This document shows positions 21,125-33,660 of a stretch of DNA of 64,000 nucleotides, piece after piece. Source of the DNA: Episyrphus balteatus (taxonomy: Eukaryota > Arthropoda > Insecta > Diptera > Syrphidae); assembly GCF_945859705.1 (NCBI RefSeq), contig NC_079134.1, forward strand, positions 81,870,275 to 81,934,274, read 5' to 3'. A program made the position numbers and the translations under genes. Position 1 is the first letter of the stretch. Each line of letters opens with the position of its first letter. Under the pieces are notes generated by a model. It did no database searches and was not told the origin of the DNA. It was given only the letters and a program-made list of their open reading frames with translations.

Positions 21125-21540
21125 AGGACAAAAATGTTGTTTCGGCACGTAGTAGGATAACTTGGGCACCAGGATTTGATAACGGGTTTTTGTAGAGGAG
21201 CTCAATACAAATATTTTTTTCTTTGGGAGGGGGGTCTATCTCTCCCCGTTTAGGTGGGAGGGGCATTTTTCTAAAAAAAAATTATCAAAATAAAAAAAAA
21301 TTATTAAAAAACAACGGCAACACTTACAGTAATAAATGATACCATTTCCGAAAAGCAAAATTGTACATTTGATTCTAATTTGTAAATCAATATATTATAA
21401 CCAATAGTTTTTGAAATAATCGATTTCAAAGTTAAAAATAGGTGAAAAAAAAATTTAAAAAATTCATTTTATACTTTTTTTGTCCAGACCGTGAATTTAA
21501 ATAAAAAAATTACTCACATAGGAAACTGCCTCAATTTATT
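21125..21540. repeat. Family X block, contiguous copy
   Basis: Contains GGGAGGGG..TCTATCTCTCCCCG and then AACAACGGCAACACTTACAG in one piece, whereas in the giant palindrome these are split between 10890 and 14035. Another copy is at 57985-58391. Non-coding. Confidence 0.65.
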
Positions 21541-22302
21541 CCTTATCGAACCGTGAAAACTATATGTTTCTATGTCTTCTAGTTTATGAGAAAATTAAAA
21601 AATAAAAACAAATAAAAACAAAAAATATTTTGAAAAAAGAAAAATCTGATAAAATAATTTTTTTCTAAGCCAATTTTGAAGTGATTTTCATAAAAAATAC
21701 CTCGATTGATTGGGAAACAGAAATAGTTTTAGAATATATTTTTTAAATAGCATGTTGTTTTGAAAACATATACTTTAAATTGATGCCGAAGTTGGGCAAA
21801 TGACGAAAAAAATGGAATTTTTGAACTTTGACAGCTTATAAATTCTAAATGGTTTAACCGAGTTACATGTTTTATACATTGTTAAAAAGGTATATTTATC
21901 TTCTATCAGAAACTGTAAAAAAATTGAAAATGGGTAAAAAATTGTCGAAGCTAGAATTTTTTCAATGGGTGAAGGTCCATAAAACCGTTTTTTTGCCCGT
22001 AACTCTAGATTTTGGGGGTGTTAGGGGATTTTCAAATACCGTTTCGTATTCAGTGCGACTAGCTCTACAAAACCTGATAGGTCTCCGCCCGCGTATATTT
22101 TGAGTGTTACACCGTGTTATTTTTGAATTAATTTCTGCGATACCAAACTGTAAAAAAATGCATAAAGACATATTACCCCATAAATACAGAATAAAAAAAA
22201 TGAAATTTTTAATTAAAGGGATCATTCGCCTCTAGTCACCCAAATGCTACAGAATGATATCTTTTTCGAAAAATTATAAATCTTGTTGGAATTACTATGT
22301 TA

Positions 22303-23617
<1,315 letters not shown>

Positions 23618-23950
23618 GAACATTTTCATCTTTGGTTTGTTTTTTTTTTTTTTAGTGGTTCCCTGACCTCCGTTTAAGGAGGTTGTGGCGTCACATTTTG
23701 TCACATATTATTCTATTCTATATTACAAACAAAACAGAAATGAAAAAAACAAACGTCAGCAAATTGTTCTCCATTCAATAATTTCTTCTGAGGAGAAAAG
23801 AGAGCGGGAGTGTAATTTACTGGCTGAATAAAATGGTATAGCTGTGGCTGTAGCTTGTAGCGCAAGTTGAAGAATTCTCAACTTTTTGCTCAGCTGCCGC
23901 CAACTTTTGTTGTTATTTCCCTTAATAAAATTTTGTTTTTATCTATCTAC
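23618..23950. other. No gene recognised between microsatellite and MITE
   Basis: Holds the hairpin-like phrase CCTCCGTTTAAGGAGG (23668-23683), a poly-T run and AT-rich sequence. It ends in a short TATC remnant (TATCTATCTAC). Confidence 0.45.
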
Positions 23951-24503
23951 GGGTAATTCCATGAAAAAGTGGACACGAATTTTGAACAAATTATGCAGAC
24001 TTTTTTTATTAGCAAATTACTATTTACAAACGGCAACTCTTTATGCAAGTTGCAAGAAAAGATTCAAAAAACTTGAGTGAAAATGCATCTTTTCTTTACT
24101 TTTGGAACCACAAATCGTAGGTAACATGAGTTACCAAAATAATGTAACGTGAGTTACCTAAATATATTAAAACTTTTCCTCCAAACATTGAAAAAATGTT
24201 TGGTTTTGTCACTCATATTAAAAGCTTGTAATTTTGTATGTATGGAATCTTAATGTATTGTATGTATAAAAACTTCATACTGTCGGACTCTTAAAATTCG
24301 TGTCCAATTTTTGTTACGTGAGTTACCATCAAACTTTTATTTTTCCCAAGCAAATGTTAAAAATAAAGACAGTTTTTTTAGTTAATTATGAAAGTAATAG
24401 TTATGCTCCATTCATGGATAGTAATTTCGTATCAATTTACATTAAAATTGAAAAAAAAATTGAAATTTTTGTGAATGTAACGTGAGTTACCATGGAATTG
24501 CCC
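23951..24503. mobile_element. MITE with GGGTAATTCCATG ends
   Basis: Starts GGGTAATTCCATG and ends CATGGAATTGCCC. Flanks carry CTAC on both sides (23947-23950, 24504-24507) as a possible 4-bp target duplication. It sits inside a TATC tract that continues at 24506-24522. The inside repeats the near-palindrome TAAC(G/A)TGAGTTACC about four times (near 24123, 24142, 24313 and 24478). Short ORFs have no recognisable domain. Confidence 0.65.
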
Positions 24504-24784
24504 CTACCTATCTATCTATCTACACCGATTGGTCCATCTTGTTAGCTCGTTTAAAACATGTTGTAAGAGATCGAAGAACTCCCAGAATATCGGTCTTTTT
24601 TCATTTTAATTTTGTTCCCTCAGAAAAAAAGAGCAAAATTTCCCCAAAAATTCTCAACATAAACCACGTTTTTTTTTAGGATATTTAAAATTTTATCAAT
24701 AGTTAAAAACATACCATACCATTTTTAACCCTATAGTTCCTGTTTCATTTCAATTTTAAATAATGAAAATAAAATTAATTTCAG

Positions 24785-25079
24785 ACGGCTGATAGTATAG
24801 CGGATTTGGTAGATGGCTATTGTAGCATAGTAAATAATACTGACATTTCACTATGGGATCGGTCAAACTCCCCTGGAAGTAGTAAGAGCACTACCAACTC
24901 TTTAGAATTTTGTAAAGATATTAATTTAAAAGACAATGATAAGTCAGTAGTGTCCAATTTAAAATTTATCAAAACTACTACAAAGCAAATTGATCAGCAA
25001 AAAAATATTCCGAAATTGAGTGACGATTATGCCGAAATTGGTTTAGTTGATGAAGAAGGAGATTACTCTATGCCTACAG
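24785..25079 (+). CDS. Fak: Focal adhesion kinase, exon with FERM end and autophosphorylation motif
   Basis: This exon follows a TTTCAG acceptor and ends at a GT donor in phase 1. It begins TADSIADLVDGYC, the last helix of the FERM F3 lobe in FAK proteins. After a poorly conserved Ser/Asn/Lys-rich linker it contains SDDYAEI followed by VDEEGDYSMPT. The Tyr codon at 25028-25030 corresponds to the FAK autophosphorylation site (Tyr397 in vertebrates), which recruits Src-family SH2 domains. FAK is a cytoplasmic tyrosine kinase at integrin adhesions. The upstream FERM exons are not in the window. Confidence 0.9.
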
Positions 25080-25137
25080 GTATTTTACAATTATTTACTA
25101 TGAAATTTTTCCTATATAAATACGAGCAATATTTAAG

Positions 25138-25395
25138 TTCGAAACTATGAACTGGATAGATCACAGATTGTTCTTAACGATATTATTGGAATCGGACAGT
25201 TTGGAGATGTGCATATTGGCACTTATTACATAAAAGATAAGTCAACTCGGGAAAAAAATGATGTTAACTGCTATGAAGAAAATGCGAGGAAGAATTCTCA
25301 GAACGAAAATAAGGCTTGTGCAATTCAAGTCGCTGTTAAAACCTGTAAAGCCAGTGACGATCTCACAAAAACGGAAACATTTCTTCAAGAAGCTT
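25138..25395 (+). CDS. Fak: Focal adhesion kinase, kinase N-lobe exon
   Basis: A 58-bp intron (25080-25137, GT...AG) precedes this exon. The codon completed across the junction gives VRNYELDR, matching the FAK start of the kinase domain. The Gly-rich loop is GIGQFGDVHIG and the ATP-binding lysine lies in QVAVKTCK (codon 25338-25340). Between them is an insert of about 25 residues rich in Asn, Lys and Glu compared with vertebrate FAK. The exon ends after FLQEA in phase 1 at a GTAAGT donor. Confidence 0.92.
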
Positions 25396-25447
25396 GTAAG
25401 TGATTTTTTCGATAAAGAACACTGTCTTCATTTTAGTTTTATAATAG

Positions 25448-25580
25448 ATATAATGCAGAAGTTTGATCATCCTCATATCATTCGGCTCATTGGAATATGT
25501 AGTAGCGCTCCTATATGGATTGTTATGGAGTTGGCGCAGCATGGTGAACTTCGGGCATTTCTAAAAGCAAACAGTGAAAA
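25448..25580 (+). CDS. Fak: Focal adhesion kinase, helix C to hinge exon
   Basis: It is spliced over a 52-bp intron (25396-25447; acceptor AATAG). It encodes IMQKFDHPHIIRLIGIC, the end of helix C and beta-4, and VMELAQHGELRAFL, the hinge that contacts ATP. It ends in phase 2 at a strong GTAAGTAAG donor. The next expected segment, the HRDIAARN catalytic loop, is not seen anywhere downstream on the + strand in this window. Confidence 0.92.
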
Positions 25581-26229
25581 GTAAGTAAGCGATGTTTTCT
25601 TGTGTAATGTGAATTTTCGAATATATGCATATTTATAGTCTTAATGGGGCTTTCATTTCTGTAGCCACTTTTGGGCAAAACTAGTTGGATTGTTTGAAAA
25701 ATCCCAATGCGCATTGAAACTCAAAAAACTTTCATTGAACTACTGACATGTCCATGAATGAGATTACACTGATATTGCTGGCATTTAAGATATTAGCTTG
25801 ATACTCCAGTCATGAATCAATAGGGAATTATTTAAAAGGCTTAAAATTAATTTCTCACCACTTGACCATTGTTTTAAGCGTAGTTATGTACCAAAATGCA
25901 TTTTTTTTTTATTATTTCGATTCTAATACATATCTGTGCTCTAGTATTTCGTAGACAGAAAATCAAACTACAATATGTTCTTTATGATATTTTCTTTCGT
26001 TTGATCGTAAATTTAGTAATTCATTTTAAGTGAGCTTTGCTCGGTATCTTTAAATATTATAACTTTCAGTGAAAAAAGTCAAATGCAAACAGCAATTTTT
26101 TGGAGTGGGTTTGAGTTTGCAATGACCAGTTTTTTCGCGGGTTACAAAACAATACGATATTTTTATTAAACAGTAATTATATACATATATACAATTTGCT
26201 TAAAGCTAGTTATCTTAAAATTTACATTG
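25581..26229. other. Fak intron, no further exon recognised
   Basis: AT-rich, with no open frame resembling a kinase segment. Nothing else was recognised. Confidence 0.6.
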
Positions 26230-26420
26230 ATTATATTAGTATTATGTTGGCACAAAAGGGGCCTAACGTTTTTACATTGTATTTTTTTTTTTTAACTAAA
26301 TTTACAGTTAATTGTCATTGTATTTGTTTAAAATTTTAATTCTGTTGACAGCTTCTTAACTCAGGTTGTTCAGGTCCGGTTGTCATTGGGGTTACAAAAC
26401 ACCACATTACCACTTTATAA
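26230..26420 (-). repeat. LINE or SINE 3' tail fragment
   Basis: TTGGCACAAAAGGGGCCTAAC and the following GTTGTTCAGGTCCGGTTGTC resemble 34640-34800, where the minus-strand sequence ends in a poly-A. It is diverged and has an internal T-run. The parent family is not identified. Confidence 0.45.
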
Positions 26421-28229
26421 TCCAGTGTATTTACGTTTGAATATACATATGTACATATGACGATCGGCAATGGATAGAAGGGTTACAGTAATCTGCTTTA
26501 TCAAAAATGCCTACAGCAATGAGATCCCTTTTTGTTCAATATTTAATTTACAGGTCAGAAAGTTTTGGATGGTGTATATAATATATTAATTAATTTTTTT
26601 GTTTCAAGTTTAGCCTTGTCGACAGAGCTTAGTATGAAGAAATACTATTTTTTATCCCATTCTCTGTTTTATTCTGTATCAGTGGATGCTTTACTTCTTT
26701 CTTTTTTTACTTACATATGTATATCTTATAAGATTGTCATTAGGTCAATGGTGTTGCTTGTTGTGAGATCTTTTATTCTTGAGTCAGCTATTACACGAAG
26801 CCTCAAGAGGCGCGCCTCATTTCTAATGAGTGCAAAAGAGAAAAAAGATTAAAAAAAAAATATCCGACCGAGAGTACCTATATCGTAGGTCGAAATTCTG
26901 CAACTCTTTTTTGACGTTTCTTTTTCTCTTTTTTCTTTTTTCAACATTCTCTTTCATTCTTTTTGCTTTTGGTGCAATACAACAACAAGAAATTTTAAAT
27001 CAAAAGAGAAATGTCAAATTTGAGTCCTTGACTCAAGAGGCATCCTGCCCTAGCGAGGTATTCCATCGGAGCGGAGATTTTCCGCAACGCATACTTCATA
27101 CATTTAAATTGTCATATAACTATAAAGACAGTTTCATTTCATAATTTCTCATAAGTAAGAATGTCAATGTACGGTAAATTACACCCTTGCGTTAATTTGA
27201 AAATGAATCGATATTGCGATATTTCTATTCAACAAAATATCGATATTTTTTTTGAGAAGGCCATCTCTATCACAAATGACAGAAAAACAGATGAAAAAAA
27301 ATACAATAAAAAAACAATTCAAAGAATAACAAATGAGTTTAAGAAAATTAAAAAGTGTCCATGGCAAGTGTCGCCTTATTTTTGAATGCAGAGTCCAAAC
27401 AAATAAGGGCAACAAATCTCAAGAAAATAGGAGGATTTTAAAGTGAAAGAAAATTTATTTGTGAAAGACTTTTGCCTGAAAGGCCCTCCGCCCGCCAGTG
27501 ACCGCGATTTCTTTTTTGTTTATCAATAGTTTTATTTTTTGTTGGACTTATGTATAATCACGAACATCTTTTTTTCCATTCACCAACATCCCTTTGTAGT
27601 GGTCCAATTCAATTTAACTGATTGGGCAGATCTTCCCAATACAGCTACAATTTTTGGTGATCTTTTTGTATACTTATGTTTTTTTTCGGTTTGCCTAAAC
27701 AAAAAAATCCATAATAAATAACAAAAGTTTACTAAAATACTTTTTTTCTTTATTACTTACGTTTTATTATTATTAATTTCTTATTCCGTAACAAAAACTT
27801 GTCGGAGGGCTTCGGACAAAAAATGATTTGTATCTGTCAAGAATACAACCATTAGAAGTACTTCATCGCATGCATGACATGCGTTGAAATTTTTCGGAGA
27901 AAATTTCCCATCAATTGATCGGAGAAATACCTCGAAGCAAAAAGTCTCGATTCGTAGAAAATCGGAAAAAATCCGCTCCGACGGAATACCTCGCTAGGTT
28001 GAATCGTGTAATAGTTTGCGCCTCACAGAATGATTATCAAAACAAAATTCGAAAAAAAGAGTCAAGCCTTTTGAGGCTTCGTATATTTGACAATATATGA
28101 TATACAATAGCCGCATTAAAACAAAAAAAAAACGTAAAACAAAAATAATGTGTGATACCAAATAAACAAATTACTTAAAAGTTTCAATACATGATGAAAA
28201 CAGTCATGATCTAAGGAATGTTGTTTAGT
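26421..28229. other. Intron-like region with imperfect inverted repeat
   Basis: CGAAGCCTCAAGAGGC near 26797 pairs with GCCTTTTGAGGCTTCG near 28065, and GCGAGGTATTCCATCGGAGC near 27053 pairs with a near-complement near 27975. This may be an old long-TIR element spanning about 26775-28085. Short ORFs here have no domain motifs. Confidence 0.4.
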
Positions 28230-28562
28230 TATTGTAACAAAAAGAAAAAGAACAATGCGTAAAAAAAGGAACCCTCAAAATTTTATTGTAATCGTTGAAT
28301 CTGTCTCCGCGAAAGAAACTAATATATGAGAAAATACTTCCAAAATGTTGCATTTGCCTAGAGGAAAAACCCTCAAAATTTCATCGAAATCTTTAAAGCA
28401 ATTACCGAAAAACTTATGTGTGAGAAAAATAGGCGTGGCTGTGGGCGGTTATTTCTAAAAATATTTTATTCGCCTAGAGGACCAAACCCTCAATATTTCA
28501 CCGAAATCTTTAAAGTTGTTACCAAAAAAAATTTTATGTTAAAGTGGGCGTGGCGGTGAGCG
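28230..28562. repeat. Minisatellite of ~110-bp units, left part
   Basis: Repeating phrases are AACCCTCAAAATTTCATCGA, CGAAATCTTTAAAG and GGGCGTGGC(T/G)GTG(G/A)GCG. The array continues at 32986 beyond the RTE-like LINE, which was inserted into it. Confidence 0.7.
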
Positions 28563-28803
28563 TGATTCCTTGGGTTAGGCGACTGGAGATCACCGGCGTA
28601 GTAAAAGACGATCACATTACAAAATCAGGAGCATGCCAGTGTCGACAATTTGTGAAAAACGTTTCGCGAAAATTTCCGAAAAATTTCGAGCATTATGGAA
28701 GTACTTGCTTACACGAACAGCACTACCCCGCCAGGCAGTACCGCTGCAACAGATTAGAAATAATCGGGTCAGAGCTATACGGATTCCGGGGGCTAGCAAA
28801 GTA

Positions 28804-30639
28804 ATGCCCGAGGTTAGAAGAAAATTGAGAGTCGCGAGTTGGAACGTGGGTAGCATGAACGGCCGAAGCTGTGAATTAGAAGAGAAGATGAAGAGGAGGC
28901 GAGTGGACATCTTGTGCGTCCAAGAAACCAAGTGGCGAAACACTGGAAACAGAGCCCGTTTCTTAGACGTCAAAACAAAACAATACAAGATGTTCTACTA
29001 CGGAACAGAGCAAGGTAGAAACGGAATCGGTGTCATCCTTGCGGAAAAGCTTCTTGGAAGCGTTTTAGCCATTTCGAAGTCCAGTGACCGATTGATGTCT
29101 CTTAAACTGGTGATGGAAGGAAAGGTGTGGAATATAGTCAGTAGGGTGGGTCAAAAAAATCGAAATTTTTTTTTTTGATTTGGTACTCCGAAAAATCGAT
29201 TGCTAGACCCCTCTAGAATATACACACCAAATATGAGCTCTTTATATTAATGGGAAGGTCCTCCGCTTTGCAATTTTCCATTTTTACATCAAGCTTCTAC
29301 TAAAAAAAAAATATTTTTTTTATTAATTGACTTTTCAGCAAATTTCTTTTCAGATTCTTGTAGGAAATTGAACGCTCTACAAAAAAGGCCTTATACACTT
29401 TTTTCGTTTATCTAACCGTTGAATAGATATTTGAGGTCCAAAAATCGAGAAAATCTTTAAAAATTCGTTTTTTGTTCTTAATTTTGTAACAAATTGAAAA
29501 ATTATAATGATCAAATGCGCAAGACATATTCTTGTTGGAAATTGATTGCTCCACAAAAAAGGTCTTATTAACTTTTTTCATTAATCTAACCATTCTAAAG
29601 ATATTCGAGGTCAAAGTTAAAAAAAAATATAAAAACATTTTATATTTTTAAAAAATTTCTAATTCACTGAAACTTCATTATTTTCAAATTAGCAAGATAT
29701 ATTCTTGTAGGGGATTAAACGTTCTACAAAAAATTTTTTGGAATGAAATTGATTGCTTTAACCGTTTAGAAGATATTCGTATCCAAATCGCAATGCATAC
29801 GGGTCATAAGAAAACTATTGAAATCAGTGAGCATTGGTTTGGATACGAATATCTTCTAAACGGTTAAAGCAATCAATTTCATTCCAAGGAATTTTTTGTA
29901 GAACGTTTAAGCCCCTACAAGAATATATCTTGCTAATTTGAAAATAATGAAGTTTCAGTGAATTAGAAATTTTTTAAAAATATAAAATGTTTTTATATTT
30001 TTTTTTAACTTTGACCTCGAATATCTTTAGAATGGTTAGATTAATGAAAAAAGTTAATAAGACCTTTTTTGTGGAGCAATCAATTTCCAACAAGAATATG
30101 TCTTGCGCATTTGATCATTATAATTTTTCAATTTGTTACAAAATTAAGAACAAAAAACGAATTTTTAAAGATTTTCTCGATTTTTGGACCTCAAATATCT
30201 ATTCAACGGTTAGATAAACGAAAAAAGTGTATAAGGCCTTTTTTGTAGAGCGTTCAATTTCCTACAAGAATCTGAAAAGAAATTTGCTGAAAAGTCAATT
30301 AATAAAAAAAATATTTTTTTTTTAGTAGAAGCTTGATGTAAAAATGGAAAATTGCAAAGCGGAGGACCTTCCCATTAATATAAAGAGCTCATATTTGGTG
30401 TGTATATTCTAGAGGGGTCTAGCAATCGATTTTTCGGAGTACCAATTCAAAAAAAAGAATTTCGATTTTTTTGACCCACCCTAATAGTCAGTGCATATGC
30501 TCCCCAAATTGGATGTGAGCAGGTGGAAAAAGATGCATTCTGGCTAGACTTCCACAACCTCATTAAAGACATCCCAAAGGAAGAGCTTTTGTTTGTGGGT
30601 GGAGATTTAAATGGACATGTGGGGAAGACTGCAAAGTGA
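28804..30639 (+). pseudogene. LINE endonuclease region, split by an insertion
   Basis: The first part (to 29142) contains RVASWNVGSMNGR and CVQETKW, the first motifs of APE-type endonucleases. The frame breaks at the palindromic insertion and resumes exactly at 30484 with VSAYAPQIG and then GDLNGHVG, the later catalytic motifs. It stops at TGA 30637-30639. The region expected to carry the terminal SDH motif is deleted or scrambled. Confidence 0.8.
29142..30483. mobile_element. 1.34 kb palindromic element inserted in the LINE
   Basis: A near-perfect palindrome centred at 29812/29813. It starts TAGGGTGGGTCAAAAAAATC and ends with the reverse complement. The host codons ATAGTCAG(T) are duplicated on both sides (29134-29141 or -29142, and 30484-30491 or -30492), giving an 8- or 9-bp target duplication of the hAT or Mutator kind. 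Twin 76-codon ORFs on opposite strands are mirror images. No transposase. Confidence 0.85.
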
Positions 30640-32915
30640 TATTAGGAGAAGCGGTCGCCCAGCAACACCGTCTCCTACTGACAGAATTTTTTATGGAGAC
30701 GAAGGCAGCAAACATACAAAGAGAGGCTACCGGACGAATCAAGTGGTACAACCTGGACAATGGAAAAGGCAATGCATTCATCTCTGTTATGAGAAATTAT
30801 CTGTGCGGAACCATCAGCAGACTACAAAACGAAGAGTGCAGAGTACAAAATATGTGGGACTCTCTGCAACGAACTTGCTTGTCGAAGGCGAGGTCACTGC
30901 TAGGAACATCAAAAGGAAACTACCAACGGGAAAAAGAAACATGGTGGTAGAGCGATGAAGTCAAAGCAGTGATATCAAGGAAAAAGACCGCTTTCCAAGC
31001 TTGGTCCAAATGCCCCTCTCATAATAGAGATGAAAAAGCACGACTCGAAGTGGACTCCAAGCGCTACAAGAAGGAAGCCAAGAAGAAATGCGCCCAGCAT
31101 AAAGCAGAGAGTACGGAAAGCATGTATCGCGAGCTTGGTGAAATATCTGATCCAGCTGCTGATGCAAACCAGGCTCTCCAGGAACTGCGACATGCCAAGA
31201 TGAACAAGGGTGCAGCCATCTTCAAAATTGCCGGTCAAAGGAGAAGGAATGCTCAGGAAATACGTTCACCAAAGTTCATTAACGATGCTCAAGGCCTACT
31301 ACTTGTGAATGACGACAAAATTCTCCACAGGTGGCGACAGTATTGTAATGAACTCCTAAATGAGCAATTTCCCAGGATATACTTTCCAACAGCCGAACCT
31401 AATTTAGACGAAGTACCCGACCTTACAGTCGAAGAAGTTAGCGTGGCGGTGAAAAACTCCAAGAAAGGAAAAGCTATTGGTTCAGACGAAATACCCTCTG
31501 AGTTCTGGAAGAAGATGGGAGACATTGGGTGTAAATGGCTCACGATTCTCATCTCCAAACTCATTAGCGGTGACCAAATGCTAAATCAGTGGAGAGAAAG
31601 TTTCCTTCTCCCAATATACAAAGGAAAGGGGGACACACGAAACTGTGATAACAACAGATCGATTAAGCTGATGTCACACACCATGAAGATCGTTGAGCGG
31701 ATTTTCGACGGCCGACTGCGAAAAATAATACGGCTGTCTGATGACCAGTGCGGGTTTGTCTCGGGTAAATCAACCACAGATGCCATACAGAGTTTAAGAA
31801 TCCGAATGGAAAAACACCGTGATTCCTCAAGGGATTTGCATAGTGTGCTGGTTGATTTCGAAAAGGCATTCGATAGACAACCACGAGATCTGATATGGGT
31901 GTCCCTGAGACAGCGAGGGGTTCCGGAAGTCTACGTGCGGATGATCAAGGACATGTACGAGGAAGTAAAAACGAAGGTAAAATGCCCCGCAGGAGTCACC
32001 GAAGAGTTCCCAATCAAAGTCGGTGTGCACCAGGGAAGCGTCCTGCGTCCTTTGCTCTTTATTACAGTCCTTGACTTCCTGCTTGAAGGAAAAGTGACTT
32101 ATCCGAAAGTGAATCAGTTATTCTTTGCTGATGATGGAGCCATCATAAGTGAAGATCCAACATCCTTGCAACGAGCACTTGATGTGTGGGTGGATGTTCT
32201 GGAAGGAAGTGGGTACCGGATAAGCGCGAAAAAGACAGAATATCTCTGCTGTCCATTTTCTGACCCAGACGGCCCTATTCCGGACATTTACCTGAATGGA
32301 ACAACACTTCCCAAGTGCGAAAAGTTCAAATATCTTGGATCTATGATCAACAACCAAGCTTCTTGTGATGACGACATCAATCACCGAATAAGTGTAGGGT
32401 GGATGAAGTGGCGCGAAAACTCTTCCATCTTCTGTGACCGAAAAATGCCCCCTTAACTGAAAGGAAAGCTCTATACTGCAGTTGTTCGCCCAGCACTTAC
32501 ATACGGTTCACAATGTTGGACAATGTACAGAACGTATGAGAGTAAACAGACAGCAGCTGAGATGAAGATGCTTCGTATGACAGCAGGAGTAACAAAGCTT
32601 GATCGAATCAGAAGCAAGAAAATCCGAGGAAGCCTTCACGTCAAAAACACCATCTTGGATAAAATACAGCATGACCGTTTAAGTTTGTACTGTCATGTAC
32701 AAAGACGAAACCCTGAGAACCCAGTTCAAAAGGCGATCGCTTACGACGTTCCAACGCAATCGCGAAGAAGAGGCAGGCCTAAGAACTCATGGAGAAGACA
32801 AATGCAACGACAACTGCATTCAGTTGGCCTTAGACATGGAACAATTCAAAATCGAGAAGCCTGCCGACGTTTCCTGAGGTCAACCCGGCGAACCCCACAT
32901 GCGGAGCCGTAGTGT
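30636..32915 (+). pseudogene. LINE reverse transcriptase and C-terminal region
   Basis: One frame runs from 30636 to the natural stop at 32913, interrupted by TAG 30948-30950 and TAA 32454-32456. The segment 30969-32456 is open for 495 codons. Palm motifs are LVDFEKAFD (first catalytic Asp), GVHQGSVLRPLLF and FFADD (catalytic Asp pair). Upstream is GSDEIPSEFWK, downstream the RTE-type tail with VVRPALTYGSQCW and RRRGRPKNSWRRQ. These residues suggest a fairly recent loss of function. Confidence 0.88.
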
Positions 32916-32985
32916 GAAGCAGTAGAGTGGGAGAGTTGTGACCCCATCCGAGATCATGACTATCGTCGATAATGGAGAAGAAGAA

Positions 32986-33260
32986 GGGCGTGGCGGTGAG
33001 CGGATTTTGCCAAAAGTACTCGTTAGAGCTTTTTCCGAAAAAAATTATGTGTTAATAAAAGTGGGCGTGGCACTGGGCGGATTTTGCCAAAAGTACTTCC
33101 AAGACTTTTTACTTGCTTATATGAACAAACCCTGAAAATTTCATCGAAATCGTTAGAGCTGTTTCCGAAAAAACTTATTTGTTAAAAAAGTGGGCGTGGC
33201 TGTGGGCGGATTTTTCCAAAAGTACTTCGAAAACTTTTTACTCGCTAAGATGAACAAACC
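32986..33260. repeat. Minisatellite of ~100-bp units, right part
   Basis: Three units with GGGCGTGGC(G/A/T)(G/C)TG(A/G)GCGGATTTT(G/T)CC, AAAAGTACTT and CGTTAGAGCT(G)TTTCCGAAAAAA. It continues the array at 28230-28562. Confidence 0.75.
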
Positions 33261-33276
33261 CGTTTCCGAGATCTTA

Positions 33277-33651
33277 TGTCGTTTTCTATTGACTTTTGAG
33301 ATTTTTGTGTAAAATTCTCAGATTTTCCACTGCAAATAGAATATGAAATCTAGTTTTGTAATTGTGTGCGAAATCTGTGCGTATAAAAAAAATAAAACAA
33401 CAACAAATGTTCAGACAAATGTCAAACAGAGGAGTGTGTGTGAAAGTGCGTATGTTTGTATGCGTGAATCTTGATAAAAATCCAGAATCAGATTCTTGAA
33501 TCTCAGATTCATTTTTTTGTCATTTTTTTGAATCTCAGGACGCAAATAGATCATGAAATCTGAGATTTGTCCACTATTTCCCCTCTTCACCCTACCTTTC
33601 AGCTGTCAAATTCACAAATCTCATTCTGAGATTCGTCAATAGAAAACGACA
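33277..33651. mobile_element. 375-bp Harbinger-like MITE
   Basis: The perfect 17-bp terminal inverted repeats are TGTCGTTTTCTATTGAC and its complement, flanked by TTA on both sides (33274-33276, 33652-33654). The TTA duplication and short TIR suit PIF/Harbinger. The inside is rich in TCTGAGATT and AATCTCAG phrases. No coding capacity. Confidence 0.75.
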
Positions 33652-33660
33652 TTATATATA

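Larger units (their letters stand above)
28563..32985 (+). mobile_element. RTE-like LINE, nearly full length, dead
   Basis: The LINE is bounded by the 17-bp duplication GGGCGTGGCGGTGAGCG (28546-28562 and 32986-33002). It ends in GAAGAAGAA rather than poly-A, as is common in RTE-type elements. It has an APE-type endonuclease part, then a reverse transcriptase with QGS and FADD boxes and the RTE-type C-terminus. It is disabled by in-frame stops, a deletion with frameshift near 30636, and a 1.34 kb insertion. A low-copy variant of the flanking minisatellite could mimic the target duplication. Confidence 0.8.

Noticed and set aside
26565..26852. Possible extra Fak exon or small membrane protein
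   Set aside because: The translation has no kinase motifs and no splice-compatible borders matching phase 2; it is a hydrophobic T-rich artefact.
29408..30217. Identical 76-codon ORFs on opposite strands (29408-29638 minus, 29987-30217 plus)
   Set aside because: They are mirror images produced by the palindromic element, with no domain and no start context.
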